From Zetaproteobacteria bacterium CG_4_9_14_3_um_filter_49_83 (GTDB taxonomy: Bacteria > Pseudomonadota > Zetaproteobacteria > Mariprofundales > Mariprofundaceae), in contig PFXG01000005.1 of the NCBI GenBank assembly GCA_002791545.1, positions 1 to 35,530 of the forward strand: a stretch of 35,530 bases of DNA, given 5' to 3'. Position 1 is the first letter of the stretch; each line of letters opens with the position of its first letter. The position numbers were made by a program, and so were the translations under genes. Shown in pieces: positions 8,018 to 15,979 of the stretch. Under the pieces are notes generated by a model. The model saw nothing but the letters and a program-made list of their open reading frames with translations. It had not been told where the DNA came from and did no database searches.

Positions 8018-11000
8018 TTAAACCGGCAGTTTGTAGTCGTCATCGCGGAACAGTTTGAGGCAGGCATCCACTACATCCGGTGCATAAAGCTTGCCACGGT
8101 TTTTTTCGATCTCTGTCAGGGCCAATTCCAGGCTCAGCCCCGCACGATAGGGACGGTGCGAGCACATCGCTTCCACCACATCGGCCACAGCCATGATTCG
8201 AGCTTCGAGCAGGATGGCATCACCCTTGAGCCCTTGCGGGTAGCCTGAGCCATCGAGCTTTTCATGATGCTGCAGAATGACCTGTGCTATCGGCCAGGGA
8301 AACTGCACATCCTTCAGGATGTCGTACCCGGCCTGCGGATGCTCTTGAATCAGCGCGTACTCGGCATTGCTGATTTTGCCCGGTTTGGAGAGTATCTCTG
8401 TCGGAATGTGAATCTTCCCCAGATCGTGGATGATGCCAGCAAAATGGATGCCGTTGATTTGTTCTTCCGGCAAGCCCATCTCCCGCGCAATGGCCGTGGC
8501 CAGCTCGGCAACGCGGCGTTGATGGCCGCCGGTATAGGGGTCACGCGCGGCCAGGGTATCGGCGATGGTTGCAATGGATTGCTCCAGACTCTGCCGCAGG
8601 ATGTTCGAATGCTCGCCTTGTTCGACGCGCGCACGCAAGGTGGCAATGCAATAGGAGAGGTCGTTGGCCAGCTCCTCAAGCAAGTGGATTTCCTCGTCGT
8701 CGAAAGCGTCCGCTTTAGTTGAATAGATGCTCAGGCTGCCGAATATCCTTTTGCCGTCGGACATGGGCAGTGCGATGTTTGAGGCATAAGCGAGCTTCAG
8801 GATAATATCCCGCCATGGTTTAAATGCCGGGTCGCCGACGATGTCATGGCAAACCTGCGTTTTCCCGCTACGTATGGCTCTGGAGACGGGCAATTGACCT
8901 TGTTCGGTATCGGCCCAGCTGAGGTGTTCCGCCCAGTAATGCTCGCCCTTATAACCCGACCAGGTCCTGGGGTTGATGCTCTTTTCCGGGTTGTTCTCGG
9001 CATAGTCGACCACGGCCAGAGCATAGCCGCCTTGTTTCATGATGACCCCGGTGATGACTTGCAGCAATTCATCTTCGTCCGTCGCTTGTACCATCGCCAT
9101 ATTTCCTGCCGACAGCGTTTGCAGAGCGCGATTGGATTTGATGATTTCCAGTTCGACCGACTTCAGGTTATGAATATCGGTGCCGGTGCCAAACCATTTG
9201 ATGACAGTACCGTTGCTATCCCTGACAGGCACACCACGCACCAGCCACCAGCGGTAAATCCCGTCGGCGCGTTGTAAGCGGATTTCGACGGAATAGGCGG
9301 CCAGGGTTGTCGTTGCGTTCTGCCAGGCAGCCCATGCTTGTTTCTTGTCATCCGGATGAAACGGCTTGTTCCAGCTGTGGCCCATACTCGCCTCAAGGGT
9401 GAGTCCGGTGTAGTCCATCCACTGTTGATTGAAATAGGTGATCCAACCATCGGGCCGCGCAATCCAGACAATTTGCGGCATGGCCTCGGCCAGGGTATGG
9501 AACTCTTTTTCGCTTTCACGCAGGTCATCCTCGGCCCGTTTGCGTTCGGTGATATCCTGATTGACGCCAATCAGCCGGATGGTGTTGCCCGGCAAGTCCT
9601 TCTTGATTTTGAGACGCACTTCCACCCAGACAATTTCTCCGTCCCCGGTTAAAATGCGAGTTTCGGTCGTGGCGGAATAATCCGGATCCCGGGTTTCGGA
9701 AGCCAATTGAATTTGTTTCCCAATCATGGATGCGTCTTCAGGAAAGACGTGGTGACTGGCGAAATACGCAGGGGACATCCGGTAGCCTCCCGCATCAGCC
9801 GCAGTCATTTTGTGCAGTAAATAATATTGATCGTTAAATATGAATTCATCCGTGGAAAATTCATATTCCCAGTAACCTATCCCGGCTATTTTCAGCGCTT
9901 CGGAACGTTGCTTCTCTTTATTCTGTAGTTCAAGTATGGCTTTCTTGCGTTCGCTGATGTCTCGGACGATCGCCTGCCGGAATCGCTTGCCCTCCACCTT
10001 GATGATACGTGCGCCAATCTCGACAGGGAAGGTCGAGCCGTCCTTGCGCATGAATTCTGTCTCGAAGATCACCCCCTGCTCATCAATCTGCCACTGCTCA
10101 TCCTGACCTTCGCCGGCCTGTGGCGAGCGCAACTGGCGGAGATTCATGCTCAGAAGTTCTTCATGGCTGTAGCCGCTAGCCTCGGCGGCACGCTCGTTGG
10201 CATCGAGAATCCGGTTGTCGGCATCAGCCAGCAGAAAGATGTCGTTGGCATATCTGAGTATGCTTTCGTAGTGACTTCTCAGCGCCTTGCGCTCCATCGT
10301 CTCCTGATAGTATTGCCTCATCCGGGTATGCTGTTGCTGCCGCCAGAAGAACAACAGGAAACCACCCACTATGGCAACCAGCAGCAGGGAAAGGATGAAC
10401 ACCCCCCAGCGTTGCAGGCTCAGTGAGCCATACACCTCACTCTGATCCACCTTGGCCACCATGATCCATGGCGTGCCTTCGATCTTGTTTGTTGCCGCCA
10501 GTACGGGCACGCCGCGATAATCCACCCCCTCGCTCACAGCCTGTTCGCCGCGCAAGGCCATGGCCGCAATCAGTTTCTTTTCGTTTAGATCTCTGCTGAA
10601 CTTGAGAGATTTGTCGTTGGTGTAGCGGAGCGTGTTGAGGAACACCACCTTGTCTCCCACCCTTTTGACCAGCAACGTTTCTGCTGTTCGGCTTGGTATC
10701 GGCCAGACGTGGATGAACCGCATCAGCTGAAGTTCGAATGAGGCCTGTATAACAAGCGCACCAATGGATACTTTCTCTGCGCCGTGTTTAAGTAGCAACG
10801 GTGCGATGAAATCGATATGCACGTCGCTCTCCAGGGGATCCCGGTAAAGGGGGGAACTCAAGCTTGTGCCTTTGGCAGAGGCCTCCCTGGCCAGTGATTG
10901 CAAGCTATCGCCTATGACTGCGTGTTTGGCATTGGCAAAGACGGGGTGTTGGCCCTGAGTATCCAGCAGGAAGACGTTGATATAATCATGCTCTTTGCGG

Positions 11001-11542
11001 ATGTTCTCCAGCCGCTCCGTCAAGATTGATTTTTCCTGCCCGGAAGCCTGGCCCGATAGCTCCAGCGAATAATGCCTGGCCATGTCATAATCCCGGCCAA
11101 ACAAGGTCGCGTCATGCAATCGTTCGCGCAACCAGGCTGAAACAATATCCTCTTTCAACTCGACAATGCTTTTCAGCACCTGTGATTGTTTCTGTCTTAG
11201 ATTGTTGTGCATTGAATTATCAATGCGCAGCCCGCTGCTCACAATGACAGTCAAAATAAAGGCAAAGATGAGCAGCATCGTTGCAGTCTGCCGCACGGGA
11301 AAGGGCGCAATGTAGCCTGACCGGTCATTGATTGTGTCGGGAAAGCGATAACGGATCAGCAGATAAAGCAGCAGAGCTATGCAAGCGATCATGCCTGCCA
11401 TGGCCAGATGGTCTGTCGATAAGACGACTTCGTTGGCAGAGCTGAGCAGGGTCGGAAAAATATTGATCAGCAGTACCCAGCCGCTGGCCGGAAGCAGGTA
11501 CCAGACAGTGGTGCGCAGTGCTTCCCTGTTTCTGGACATCAT
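8018..11542 (-). CDS. Membrane PAS3-GAF-HD-GYP protein, likely c-di-GMP phosphodiesterase
   Basis: The 1174-residue protein has hydrophobic helices at about 12-33, 46-64, 86-104 and 380-400. The last two bracket an extracytoplasmic sensor region (about 105-375) resembling a double Cache fold. Three PAS modules follow (about 420-535, 545-665, 675-795; two end in DISERK or DITERK), then a GAF domain (about 805-965) and an HD-GYP domain (about 985-1165). The HD-GYP motifs are intact: GIIHDLGKIHIP (His1039-Asp1040) and HHEKLDGSGYPQGL (1092-1105). Enzymes of this family hydrolyse c-di-GMP, usually with a di- or tri-iron site. It likely senses a periplasmic ligand and sets local c-di-GMP. It lies 150 bp upstream of kaiC in the same orientation and is probably functionally linked. 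The ATG overlaps the stop of the kaiC remnant as ATGA; a second ATG follows directly. Confidence 0.93.
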   Translation of the reverse strand: MMSRNREALRTTVWYLLPASGWVLLINIFPTLLSSANEVVLSTDHLAMAGMIACIALLLYLLIRYRFPDTINDRSGYIAPFPVRQTATMLLIFAFILTVIVSSGLRIDNSMHNNLRQKQSQVLKSIVELKEDIVSAWLRERLHDATLFGRDYDMARHYSLELSGQASGQEKSILTERLENIRKEHDYINVFLLDTQGQHPVFANAKHAVIGDSLQSLAREASAKGTSLSSPLYRDPLESDVHIDFIAPLLLKHGAEKVSIGALVIQASFELQLMRFIHVWPIPSRTAETLLVKRVGDKVVFLNTLRYTNDKSLKFSRDLNEKKLIAAMALRGEQAVSEGVDYRGVPVLAATNKIEGTPWIMVAKVDQSEVYGSLSLQRWGVFILSLLLVAIVGGFLLFFWRQQQHTRMRQYYQETMERKALRSHYESILRYANDIFLLADADNRILDANERAAEASGYSHEELLSMNLRQLRSPQAGEGQDEQWQIDEQGVIFETEFMRKDGSTFPVEIGARIIKVEGKRFRQAIVRDISERKKAILELQNKEKQRSEALKIAGIGYWEYEFSTDEFIFNDQYYLLHKMTAADAGGYRMSPAYFASHHVFPEDASMIGKQIQLASETRDPDYSATTETRILTGDGEIVWVEVRLKIKKDLPGNTIRLIGVNQDITERKRAEDDLRESEKEFHTLAEAMPQIVWIARPDGWITYFNQQWMDYTGLTLEASMGHSWNKPFHPDDKKQAWAAWQNATTTLAAYSVEIRLQRADGIYRWWLVRGVPVRDSNGTVIKWFGTGTDIHNLKSVELEIIKSNRALQTLSAGNMAMVQATDEDELLQVITGVIMKQGGYALAVVDYAENNPEKSINPRTWSGYKGEHYWAEHLSWADTEQGQLPVSRAIRSGKTQVCHDIVGDPAFKPWRDIILKLAYASNIALPMSDGKRIFGSLSIYSTKADAFDDEEIHLLEELANDLSYCIATLRARVEQGEHSNILRQSLEQSIATIADTLAARDPYTGGHQRRVAELATAIAREMGLPEEQINGIHFAGIIHDLGKIHIPTEILSKPGKISNAEYALIQEHPQAGYDILKDVQFPWPIAQVILQHHEKLDGSGYPQGLKGDAILLEARIMAVADVVEAMCSHRPYRAGLSLELALTEIEKNRGKLYAPDVVDACLKLFRDDDYKLPV

Positions 11543-11661
11543 GCAGCTCGGCTCGCCGTCACACCTCTATCCTTCCGCCAGCGAAACAGGCGGCGAAGTC
11601 CGGCAGGCAGGATGGCCGGGGTGGGCAGGCCGCCGATGCCGGTCATGCTCTTTTTCAGCCT
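11539..11661 (-). pseudogene. Internally deleted kaiC remnant in front of the HD-GYP gene
   Basis: On the minus strand one open frame reads RLKKSMTGIGGL and then LPTPAILPAGLRRLFRWRKD, then RGVTASRAA and a TGA. These match two separate parts of the intact KaiC here: [11 protein letters not shown] (residues 16-26, bases 7822-7790) and [20 protein letters not shown] with EKGVTA (151-176, bases 7417-7340). The intervening about 125 residues, including the first Walker A, are missing. Similarity is visible in DNA too, for example GGCTGAAAAAGAG and CCGGCCATCCTGC. From ATG 11646 a 35-codon ORF remains, ending in ATGA overlap with the HD-GYP start. It is best read as the scar of a second kaiC; it may now serve as a leader ORF. 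Confidence 0.75.
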
Positions 11662-11776
11662 TGCCACCTCTGGCGGGGGAATGAATGTTTAGTCGCTTCA
11701 AAGACATATCAGTTTTCCATGGCGTACTTTTTTTTGTCGATCAGGGAACATCAACGTTTGATTTGGCGGCTGTAAA

Positions 11777-12805
11777 TCACATCAGCCAGCGTCGTTTCAT
11801 TAATAGGTAGGAGAGATAAAACATCAGTAGTCCCAGCCCGATTAGATAGAGCCAGTCAAAGCTCATACTCGCCAATTGGCCGTCTTCCAGCAGGATGGAT
11901 TGCAGCGGTTTATACAATTGGTAGGAGGGAAGAAACGGTGCAACAGCAGTCAATTTCAGTGAAACATCAGACATCGCAGCAGGCAGCAGGTGCGGTAAAT
12001 AGAAGATCACGCCCAGCGTTCTGGCACTGGCCTGATTGCGGCAGAGAAAACCCAGAAATATCCCGCAGGCACTGAAACAAAAACTGCCGGCGAGGATGAA
12101 AATGCTATAGTCAAAAAGATGTAGCGGGCCGAATGAGCCAAGCAGGTGAAGAAAAAGGACGGCAATGAAGATCAGAACCATGCCCAGGATTACTTTGGCT
12201 ATCAGCCACTGGAGTTCGTGGATGGGGGTCTGAAGCAGCGCCAGCAGCAGTTTTTTCTCTTTTTCCTCGGCAACCTGCATCGGCAGAATAATAAAACCGA
12301 TGAGCAGGACCAGCATCAATACCCAGGTGGGCAGCGTCTCGCGTTGCACGTCGCCCCGATGCAGTGACTTAATGCTACTGATCCAATCCGGCGCATTGCC
12401 TTCCGCCGCTTTCTGCAAGGCGGAGAAATTCTGCATGATGGTTATGGCAGCAATGGAGTCTTTTTTTAAAACCAGCAAGGCAAGGCTGCCTGTGGCTTCA
12501 TCATGAGGGGTCAATATCCCGTCTATCTGGCGTTCTTTCAAGAGACGCACGCCATCCTGCTCATTCTGAACGCATGTCACTTCAATGTGTTGTTTGGCAG
12601 CCATGATGCTCTGGATAATCGCGGGTGCATAAGCATAGTGCTGAACCAGCACGATTCTGACTTTGCTTGCTTCTGCGCCGCTTTCGTCCAGCAGATTCAG
12701 CGAAACGAAGACGAACAGCGGAACAAACAGGATCAGCAGAAATGTCTTATTCCTGAATGCGATGGCCAGATCGTTGAAGGTGAGAATCAGAATATTTCTC
12801 ATCAT
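11777..12805 (-). CDS. ABC-2 type transporter permease
   Basis: This 342-residue membrane protein has one N-terminal helix (about 20-38), a soluble extracytoplasmic region (about 40-160) and a C-terminal block of about five helices (LVLLIGFIILPMQV, ILGMVLIFIAVLFLHLLG, SIFILAGSFCFSACGIFLGF, GVIFYLPHLLPAAM and the end). This is the ABC-2/NatB-like export permease layout. EEKEKKLLLALLQTP is the cytoplasmic segment typical of that fold before the second transmembrane helix. Its ATG overlaps the stop of the ATPase gene (ATGA), so the two should form one exporter. The substrate is unknown. No duplicate permease gene is present, so the transporter may be a homodimer. Confidence 0.85.
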   Translation of the reverse strand: MMRNILILTFNDLAIAFRNKTFLLILFVPLFVFVSLNLLDESGAEASKVRIVLVQHYAYAPAIIQSIMAAKQHIEVTCVQNEQDGVRLLKERQIDGILTPHDEATGSLALLVLKKDSIAAITIMQNFSALQKAAEGNAPDWISSIKSLHRGDVQRETLPTWVLMLVLLIGFIILPMQVAEEKEKKLLLALLQTPIHELQWLIAKVILGMVLIFIAVLFLHLLGSFGPLHLFDYSIFILAGSFCFSACGIFLGFLCRNQASARTLGVIFYLPHLLPAAMSDVSLKLTAVAPFLPSYQLYKPLQSILLEDGQLASMSFDWLYLIGLGLLMFYLSYLLMKRRWLM

Positions 12806-13482
12806 GCGTACAGATTTTCGTGGATTTCGGAGCGAAAATATGCTTCGCCGGGGCCGTCGAAAATCAGCCTGCTCTGGTGCAGCACCATGATACGTGTGGC
12901 CAGGCTTTTTATTTCTTCAGGTCGGTGGGAGGTGAAAAGAATTGTTTTTCCGGCTTCATGCATCGTTTTCAGCAAGCGGTGGATTTCCTTTGTCATCTCG
13001 AAATCCAGCCCCGATGTGGGCTCGTCCAGCAGAAGCAGCGAAGGATCCGACAACAAGGCGCGTCCGATGTTGACGCGTTGCTGCAAGCCTTTTGACAGCG
13101 TCTGTATTCTGTTTTTTCGAAACGCTAGCAGATTGAAATCGTCCAGGATTTCTTCGACCCGCAAGAAAGGGGTGTGGGTGAGTGCAGCGAAAAGTCTGAG
13201 ATTGTATTCAACGGAGAATACGTCGAAAAGATTGGGTACTTCCGGAATGAAACCCACTTTTCCAACAAGCGCCGCCCTGTTTTTCAGGTCGATCCCGTCA
13301 AACATGGCGATACCGGCATCCGGATTGATCCAGTTAGCCAGAACTTTCAGGAGGGTGGATTTTCCTGCGCCGTTGTGACCGACAATCGCGATCATTTCAC
13401 CTTTGCTGACGGTAAAGCTGGTTGGTGCAAGGCCTCTTTGTTGATCATAGAACCTGGCAAGATTGAGAATTTCAAGTTGCAT
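12802..13482 (-). CDS. ABC transporter ATP-binding protein
   Basis: The 226-residue protein has Walker A GHNGAGKS (35-42), signature LSKGLQQR (129-136), Walker B LLLLDEPTSGLD (149-160) and the switch histidine in FTSHRPEEI. The spacing is normal for an ABC-2 exporter ATPase such as the CcmA/NatA class. It should power the permease encoded immediately downstream with an ATGA overlap. The response regulator gene ends 46 bp upstream, so all three may share a transcript. Nothing indicates the substrate. Confidence 0.92.
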   Translation of the reverse strand: MQLEILNLARFYDQQRGLAPTSFTVSKGEMIAIVGHNGAGKSTLLKVLANWINPDAGIAMFDGIDLKNRAALVGKVGFIPEVPNLFDVFSVEYNLRLFAALTHTPFLRVEEILDDFNLLAFRKNRIQTLSKGLQQRVNIGRALLSDPSLLLLDEPTSGLDFEMTKEIHRLLKTMHEAGKTILFTSHRPEEIKSLATRIMVLHQSRLIFDGPGEAYFRSEIHENLYA

Positions 13483-13528
13483 GAATTATCGTTCCATCTG
13501 CATGAGAAAACGAACCGGTCTTTGCGGC

Positions 13529-13999
13529 CTATTGTTTCTGCAGCGTGTGTAAAAGTGGCACATGGCGATTTTCATTTTCAGGTGTTGCCCGGATAAGGGA
13601 GGCAGCATCGGTTTTACACATGTTCTTCTCAGAGGTTATGGCTTTGACAAATTCGATCAGTTCTTTGACGTTAAATGGCTTCAGCAATACGTGATCTACA
13701 TAATTACTGGAATGATGTTTGCGGGTCTCTTTGCGAGCAGATGGTTTGAAGCTGCCGTGCATCAGGATAAAAGTTACATTCGGATATTGTTGTTTGATCA
13801 GTCTGGACAGAGTACAACCGATGCCTTCAGGCTGATCCACGTCGGAAAATATCATATCCGGTGGCACGTACGCGTCATTGAGCATGTAACAAAGATAGTT
13901 GCACTCTGAAACGAATACCTTTGATTGACTGCCCGAAAACGATGCGACGGTCGATGCCAGTTCACAGACAAACGGATCATTATCAATGATGTGTATCAT
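13529..13999 (-). CDS. Single-domain response regulator (receiver)
   Basis: This 156-residue protein has one receiver domain and no output domain. The acidic pocket is DNDP (6-9), the likely phosphoacceptor is Asp53 in FSDVDQPEGIG, and the conserved lysine is in LLKPF (about 107). The usual Thr after strand 4 is replaced by the Ser in LMHGS. The 35-residue tail (about 122-156) is polar and unstructured-looking. The start is supported by GGAGGAG about 9 bases upstream. No sensor kinase is adjacent; the multi-PAS proteins nearby carry no recognisable kinase domain in the visible sequence. It may act as a phospho-relay or protein-binding switch, possibly governing the ABC exporter. Confidence 0.8.
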   Translation of the reverse strand: MIHIIDNDPFVCELASTVASFSGSQSKVFVSECNYLCYMLNDAYVPPDMIFSDVDQPEGIGCTLSRLIKQQYPNVTFILMHGSFKPSARKETRKHHSSNYVDHVLLKPFNVKELIEFVKAITSEKNMCKTDAASLIRATPENENRHVPLLHTLQKQ

Positions 14000-14164
14000 A
14001 TCGGGTTCTCCTCCCTGCGGTTGAGTTGAAAATTGAAAAGCAATGCGATTGAACGGCGAGGTTTAGAGGGGTAGGGGAAGTGGATGCCCTGCTGCAAGAT
14101 CGGGCACAATGACTGGCCTCAATGATTGACCAGAAAACTTCGCTGAATTTCAATACGCAACAAG

Positions 14165-14221
14165 TTAGGATACTTTGAGAATGACCATAACGAGAAGGAC
14201 AATGAGTAAAACACCAATCAT
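14165..14221 (-). CDS. Very small hydrophobic protein (18 residues)
   Basis: The ORF starts at ATG 14221 with TAAGGAG about seven bases upstream and encodes MIGVLLIVLLVMVILKVS followed by TAA. The product would be a single short membrane helix. The strong ribosome binding site, the palindrome at 14273-14287 and the shared motif at 14332-14347 in front of it suggest a real, regulated gene. Tiny hydrophobic membrane peptides of this type are often missed by gene callers. The function is unknown. It lies 166 bases before the response regulator gene on the same strand and could share its promoter. Confidence 0.5.
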   Translation of the reverse strand: MIGVLLIVLLVMVILKVS

Positions 14222-14272
14222 GATAAACTCCTTATATTCGGGTGGCTCGATGAAAGCCGCCGGATTTGGATT

Positions 14273-14287
14273 TAATGCTCAGCATTA
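14273..14287. promoter_or_regulatory. Perfect palindrome TAATGCT-c-AGCATTA
   Basis: A 7-base perfect inverted repeat with a one-base centre lies 52 bases upstream of the 18-codon ORF. It has operator geometry for a dimeric regulator. There is no T run next to it and the loop is too short for a terminator. Confidence 0.35.
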
Positions 14288-14331
14288 GTCCGGACCAGAT
14301 AAGAAGTCTGCTCTCGACAATACTTCGTCAC

Positions 14332-14347
14332 CGTACGTTACCGCACA
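14332..14347 (-). promoter_or_regulatory. Shared motif TGTGCGGT-nn-CGTACG, copy 2
   Basis: On the minus strand this reads TGTGCGGTAACGTACG, matching the copy at 7936-7951 except at the two central bases. It lies about 110 bases upstream of the 18-codon ORF, which would suit an activator or an alternative promoter element. Confidence 0.35.
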
Positions 14348-14470
14348 TTGCATCAAGATAAGGGGTGGCTGCGGCTGTGCTTTTTAGGAAACTGTCATTT
14401 TACAGCCGGATTTGGCAGCTTGTCCGGCAGTTATTGATCTTGAGATTGCTTGTTTGAAGGGAGCTTGTGG

Positions 14471-15190
14471 GTGTTACTGTTGCGGTCGCTTATTTTTAAT
14501 GGGTTCTTTTTTGCGGGAACAATGCTGTTCTCTACGCTTGTGGTGGTGTCGAAACCTTTCGGTTTTCGGGCGCTGTGGTTCTGGGCGAAAACGTGGAGTG
14601 CTTTTGTCCTGGGCTCAGCGCGTTTTTTTTGCGGTATTCGGGTCGAGATTCGCGGCGCAGAACATATGCCGCAAGACGCCTGCGTGGTAATGGCCAAACA
14701 TCAATCGGCTCTGGAGACAATTGCGATGCCATTGCTGGTTCCGCCCTATGTCTGGGTGCTGAAACGCGAGCTTTTTTATATTCCTTTTTTTGGCTGGGCA
14801 TTGTGGGTAGCCAATGCCATAGCGATTCGTCGTGGAAACCCGCGAGAAGCCATTAAGCAGGTCAACGATCAGGGTTGCCGATTTCTCCAGGAAGGGCGTT
14901 GGGTGGTTATTTTTCCCGAGGGAACACGATCCTCAGTGGGTGAAAAGGGTGAATATAAGGCCGGTGGTGTGACGCTGGCACAGAAAGCGGGCGTGGGTAT
15001 TTTGCCGATGGCTCATAATGCCGGTCAATGCTGGCCCAAGCGCAGTTTTATCAAAAGACCGGGGGTGGTATATATTGAGTATTTGCCATTTATTCCGCCA
15101 GAAACAGTGCAAAATACTTCGCGTAAAGATTTGATGCTGAAACTTGAAACGGATATTGAATCAGCCACGCGAAGGCTGGAAAAAATGTAA
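14471..15190 (+). CDS. plsC: 1-acyl-sn-glycerol-3-phosphate acyltransferase family (PlsC)
   Basis: PlsC-type enzymes acylate lysophosphatidic acid at the inner membrane to form phosphatidic acid. I chose GTG 14471 because GAAGGGAG (14456-14463) lies seven bases upstream and the product then begins MLLLRSLIFN, as is usual in the family; TTG 14450 or ATG 14522 are alternatives. The protein has 239 residues. One or two N-terminal membrane helices precede the catalytic block. The acyltransferase motif I is KHQSALET, so it is HX4E rather than the textbook HX4D, a variant I know from many proteobacterial homologues. FPEGTRS (motif III) is intact and is followed by KAGGVTLA. The next gene is over 100 bp away and has its own promoter-like sequence. 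Confidence 0.87.
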   Translation: MLLLRSLIFNGFFFAGTMLFSTLVVVSKPFGFRALWFWAKTWSAFVLGSARFFCGIRVEIRGAEHMPQDACVVMAKHQSALETIAMPLLVPPYVWVLKRELFYIPFFGWALWVANAIAIRRGNPREAIKQVNDQGCRFLQEGRWVVIFPEGTRSSVGEKGEYKAGGVTLAQKAGVGILPMAHNAGQCWPKRSFIKRPGVVYIEYLPFIPPETVQNTSRKDLMLKLETDIESATRRLEKM

Positions 15191-15227
15191 AGGTTTTCGT
15201 TGCGAAACAAATGGATAAACCATTTGG

Positions 15228-15255
15228 TTGACAGTTTGCTGTAGCCGGTTACGCT
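15228..15255 (+). promoter_or_regulatory. Possible sigma70-type promoter of the OmpA-like gene
   Basis: TTGACA (15228-15233) is a perfect -35 box. With a 16-base spacer it is followed by TACGCT, a weak -10 match (three of six, including the conserved TA and final T). It lies about 70 bases before the start codon of the lipoprotein gene. Confidence 0.35.
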
Positions 15256-15326
15256 AAGCGATATTCATATGTCATTTTTGCAGCAAGGGTTGATGCTATT
15301 CACAGATGGCATTTAAGGAGGATTCA

Positions 15327-15935
15327 ATGTTAAAGTGGTTGATTATGGTTGGCTTCATGCTTTCATTGACGGGGTGTTATACGCTGGACAAAGAGCACTA
15401 CGAGTCAGTGGTTACAACACCGAGTAAAATTGAAAAGCTTGAAAAAACTGATGAGCAGTTAAAGCAGGAAATTCGTTCCATTAAAGAAAGTCTCAGCAAT
15501 ATGGAACACACCATGGAAAAAGAAATTAGTGCGAACGATGTTGAACTCAAGCAAACCTCGCCGCAAAAGTTTATGGTCACAGTCAAGGAGCAGCTATTAT
15601 TCAACAGCGGTTCTGCGGATTTGAATCCTCAGGGACGCGAGTTGATTGCTAAATTTGCCAAGGCCTTTGAAAAAGCTCCGGCCACCGCGCATATCCGCGT
15701 GGTTGGCCATTCGGATAATCGTCCTGTTTCGAAAAGCAGTGGCTATAAAGATAACTGGGCACTATCTGCGGCTCGCGCCGCAGCAGTGGTTCGTTCATTG
15801 ATTTGGGGAGAAGATATCGCGCCATCCAGAATGCATATCGAAGCCTACGCTGATACCCAGCCCATAGCAGAAAACACGACTGAAGAAGGCCGTGCTAAAA
15901 ATCGTCGTATTGACCTGTTTGTCGAACAGGGCTGA
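15327..15935 (+). CDS. OmpA-family lipoprotein
   Basis: ATG 15327 is preferred over the in-frame ATG 15306 because AAGGAGG lies seven bases before it and it opens directly with a lipoprotein signal: MLKWLIMVGFMLSLTGC, with lipobox LTGC and lipidated Cys17. Residue 18 is Tyr, not Asp, so export to the outer membrane is expected. Residues about 30-70 are charged and helical, probably a coiled-coil stalk. Residues about 85-200 form an OmpA/MotB-type peptidoglycan-binding domain, with VVGHSDNRPV, LSAARAAAVV, IEAYADTQP and GRAKNRRIDLFVEQ. It should tether the outer membrane to peptidoglycan. It is like Pal but has a longer linker. The protein has 202 residues and is monocistronic. Confidence 0.88.
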   Translation: MLKWLIMVGFMLSLTGCYTLDKEHYESVVTTPSKIEKLEKTDEQLKQEIRSIKESLSNMEHTMEKEISANDVELKQTSPQKFMVTVKEQLLFNSGSADLNPQGRELIAKFAKAFEKAPATAHIRVVGHSDNRPVSKSSGYKDNWALSAARAAAVVRSLIWGEDIAPSRMHIEAYADTQPIAENTTEEGRAKNRRIDLFVEQG

Positions 15936-15979
15936 TTTAATCCGGGTTAATAAGCGTTCGTTTTATCCTTTCAGGCCCG

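Larger units (their letters stand above)
14000..14470. other. Intergenic region between the response regulator and plsC
   Basis: These 471 bases separate the minus-strand response regulator from the plus-strand acyltransferase gene. They contain the 18-codon ORF, a perfect inverted repeat and the second copy of the shared motif. The part next to plsC (14348-14470) has no clear -10/-35 pair. No tRNA or other RNA gene was recognised. Confidence 0.5.

Noticed and set aside
1711-9970. Repeated DNA segments similar to TTGCGTTCGCTGATGTC at many places (for example near 1714, 4204, 4567, 9946)
   Set aside because: They encode the RDISERKR ends of successive PAS/PAC modules on the minus strand. They are protein-level repeats, not mobile or regulatory DNA repeats.
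15191-15210. Hairpin TTTCG-TTG-CGAAA after plsC
   Set aside because: The stem has only five pairs and no T run follows.
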